From Terfezia claveryi (lineage: Eukaryota; Ascomycota; Pezizomycetes; Pezizales; Pezizaceae), in the NCBI GenBank assembly GCA_015179025.1, contig WHUX01000562.1:1-19341 (forward strand): 19,341 nucleotides of DNA, in the 5' to 3' direction. Shown here in pieces: positions 17,651 to 19,341 of the stretch. The position numbers were made by a program, and so were the translations under genes. Numbering within the stretch: the first letter of the stretch is position 1; every line of letters begins with the position of its first letter. The notes under the pieces were generated by a model, which was not told where the DNA came from, did no database searches, and saw only the letters and a program-made list of their open reading frames with translations.

Positions 17651-17942
17651 TCTGCCTCCAAAAGTATGGTGCCTCGAATTCAATTAGAGAGGTTTTGGAC
17701 CCCTGTAGAATAGCTTGTAACCACAGTAACGCGACTAACTAATGCACCTTCTGGGTTCGTGCTTAAGGATGGCAGGGATTAAAAGATATCCAGATGACAA
17801 CGATATCCAAACATCTTTTATAGATTTCTTGGCCCTATCTTCAATAACAAACATCTTAAGAGAGTTAGACTCATGTCTTGGCATCAAAATCTCTTCACAA
17901 CTCTATCTCTCTACCATCAAAATTTATATAAATCATATAGTT
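17651..17942. other. Intergenic, no gene seen
   Basis: This stretch leads from the end of the duplication to the degraded forward gene. A short forward frame (17742-17951) has no features. Possible 5' region of the following pseudogene. Confidence 0.4.
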
Positions 17943-18841
17943 ATGTCTTAATCAACCTCCATATCAGAACATCCTACTCCAGAGCAGTCACAAGTAGAGA
18001 CTTCTAAGACAACAAAATGACTACACTATACTCTACAGCTGAAACTACAGCTTATATGCTTATATACAAATAATGGAGAGTGGTATATCAAGGAATCTCT
18101 AGAGACCACGTTTTGGCAGTATATTACTATACTCCTTAAAGAAATCACTAGCCATTAAGGAGCAGATATTCATAAGAAGGTTATGTCAATGGTCAGTAAA
18201 TGCAAAGCTAGCTTAGAACCTCGAAAGCAACTTACTGGAGTGGCTTTACCTCCAATAATAGATTTAGAACAAGCTATTGATTTATAGATTGAAATCTATA
18301 AATATTGTATGGAAAAAAAAAGGCTATCAAATCGGAAGCCTCTATTGAAGAAAATAAAGACAAAGCTATTGCGGAAGTTATAAGAGATAACCTCACCAAA
18401 CGCTTAAGTAAAAAGTGAGATTTTCAAGCAGTAGTTAAGGCCTGTGAGGTTGTAGATCTCACAGCACCAGGGGATACAATCTCGAAAAGGTGACAAATTC
18501 GATATAACCTACGTGCAAGCAAAAACGAGTCTAGCAATTGAAATAAATACAGATAAGTAATGAGAGATAATTTACATAAATTAACAGAAGTTTTGATAGG
18601 ATACATGACTAAAGCAACCTCAAATGCTTCCTTGGCCTCTGCTTTCGGTGCCTCTACTTCTGGTGCCTTTGCTTCTGGCACCTCTGCTTCTGGCGCCTCT
18701 GCTTCCAGCACCTCAGGATGAAAAGACTCAGAAGTTGCTGAATTGAAAGCCAAAGTCAGAGAACTACAAGATCTTAAAGAGGAAATGAAAGAGATCAAAG
18801 AACTTGTAATGCAGTTAGTGAAAGATAAGATGAGCAGCTAA
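17943..18841 (+). pseudogene. Myb/SANT-like protein gene with nine in-frame stops
   Basis: One frame runs from ATG 17943 to TAA 18839-18841 if a single base is restored in the A run at 18313-18321, giving 300 codons. Domains in order: Ser/Thr-rich start; a three-tryptophan Myb/SANT-like region (NNGEWYIKES, TTFWQYITILLKE, then VALPPIIDLEQAIDL); a basic EASIEENKDKA...NLTKRL helix; a low-complexity Ala/Ser/Gly/Thr stretch (about 18625-18717); and a C-terminal coiled coil (ELKAKVRELQDLKEEMKEIK). In-frame stops at 17949, 18018, 18156, 18285, 18416, 18491, 18539, 18554 and 18719 are each reachable from CAA, TGG or CGA by one transition. This pattern points to RIP or related C-deamination. A proline-, aspartate- and tryptophan-position match to SANT proteins of transposon origin is remembered, not searched. 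It differs from the SANT family at 6589 and 12545. Confidence 0.6.
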
Positions 18842-19189
18842 AAAGAGAGGTATTCTCGCAAAGGGGGGGGGTTAACTCGATTGCTAAAATGGTCTAAGAT
18901 TTGATTTCTTTCCCACAAACATGTCTAGCAATTCCACAAAAGCACTGATATAATATAATTAACTGATACCAAAGAAAGTCCTATTTTCTGTACACACTTC
19001 CATTCACTAGATGTAAATTGATTTAGTACATTTACAAATCCCCATTCTATAACAATGTAATATATAGACATGACAACATTAAAAGCTTCCTGTTCAGGAC
19101 TCAAAATACCTCTTCTAGCTCAATATGGGCTTCTAATTCCAAAGGCAGATATATATGCTGGGTCACTATAGAGATATACCTACTCATGT
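18842..19189. other. AT-rich intergenic, no gene seen
   Basis: No open frame of note on either strand. A run of 9 G occurs near 18862-18870. Confidence 0.45.
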
Positions 19190-19341
19190 CTAGGATTGCC
19201 TCGATCCGCTGGGTCCACTGGGTCCACTAAATTCAAGTTCACTAGGTCCGCTGGATTCATTGGATTCGCTAGATTTGCTAAATTTGCTGGATTCACTGGA
19301 TTCGCTAGATTTGCTGAATGCACTAGATTCACTAGATTCGC
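19190..19341 (-). CDS. Possible partial CDS, Ser-rich repeat tail, enters from the right edge
   Basis: On the minus strand the 9-bp repeats read as ESS, KSS, GPS and NESS triplets in a frame open from the window edge to TAG at 19190-19192, about 49 residues, ending GSRQS. Codons alternate coherently, giving a hydrophilic tail plausible for a secreted or wall-linked fungal protein. The forward strand is also open here (AGFTGFARFA-type), so the coding strand is uncertain, and the array could be non-coding. Confidence 0.3.
   Translation of the reverse strand, partial: ESSESSAFSKSSESSESSKFSKSSESNESSGPSELEFSGPSGPSGSRQS
19206..19341. repeat. 9-bp minisatellite, about 15 units
   Basis: Units of the form ctggattcr/ctagattcg repeat without any break in the 9-bp register from 19206 to the window end and probably continue beyond. 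Early units read ccactgggt, later ones ctagattca. Unbroken multiples of three suit a coding repeat. Confidence 0.85.

Noticed and set aside
18424..18798. A minus-strand frame with repeating EAPEAEVPEA text
   Set aside because: It is the antisense of the Ala/Ser/Gly/Thr low-complexity linker of the forward SANT-like pseudogene, which continues in frame on both sides.

Overview
The window looks like a transposon-rich accessory region of a filamentous ascomycete (Pezizomycotina). Reasons: short spliceosomal introns, HeLo-like/STAND-type N-terminal sequences fused to ankyrin repeats, Fot1/pogo and PIF/Harbinger DNA transposons, a LINE-type tail, and several old genes whose in-frame stops are all explained by C-to-T or G-to-A transitions, as left by repeat-induced point mutation (RIP). 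Genus cannot be told from the sequence. No tRNA, rRNA or CRISPR array was seen.

The backbone is a direct tandem duplication on the minus strand. Copy A (14904-17457) is an intact two-exon gene for an 827-residue protein: an N-terminal helical domain like the HeLo-like domain of fungal STAND proteins, a linker with no P-loop/NTPase, then about 16 very similar 33-residue ankyrin repeats. Copy B (1776-6202) has the same layout and the same promoter block, but about 33 repeats and many frameshifts, concentrated in the middle of its array.

The roughly 8.3 kb between the copies is a nest of mobile elements. From left to right: a PIF/Harbinger remnant with the start of a Myb/SANT-like gene (6421-6740); a 1.6 kb foldback element with arms of about 560-590 bp (6741-8312); sequence ending in a poly(A) tract; an older element remnant (from 8832); a full-length Fot1/pogo element with 49-bp terminal inverted repeats and a TA target duplication inserted into it (9270-11870); a small MITE-like inverted repeat (12159-12337); an internally deleted PIF/Harbinger copy carrying the end of a SANT-like gene and the start of the transposase, convergent (12426-13306); a degraded coding stretch; and a probable LTR with polypurine tract (14276-14678). 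None of these encodes an intact transposase.

Flanks: on the left a degenerate, possibly zinc-finger, reading frame (195-563) and a truncated LINE-like element ending in poly(A) at 1392. On the right a Myb/SANT-like pseudogene with nine in-frame stops (17943-18841), then a 9-bp minisatellite running off the window edge that may encode a Ser-rich tail.

Best candidate for new biology: the HeLo-like/ankyrin pair, whose repeats are nearly invariant in framework and variable at the loop positions, a pattern known from fungal NLR-type recognition repeats. Here it occurs without any nucleotide-binding domain.
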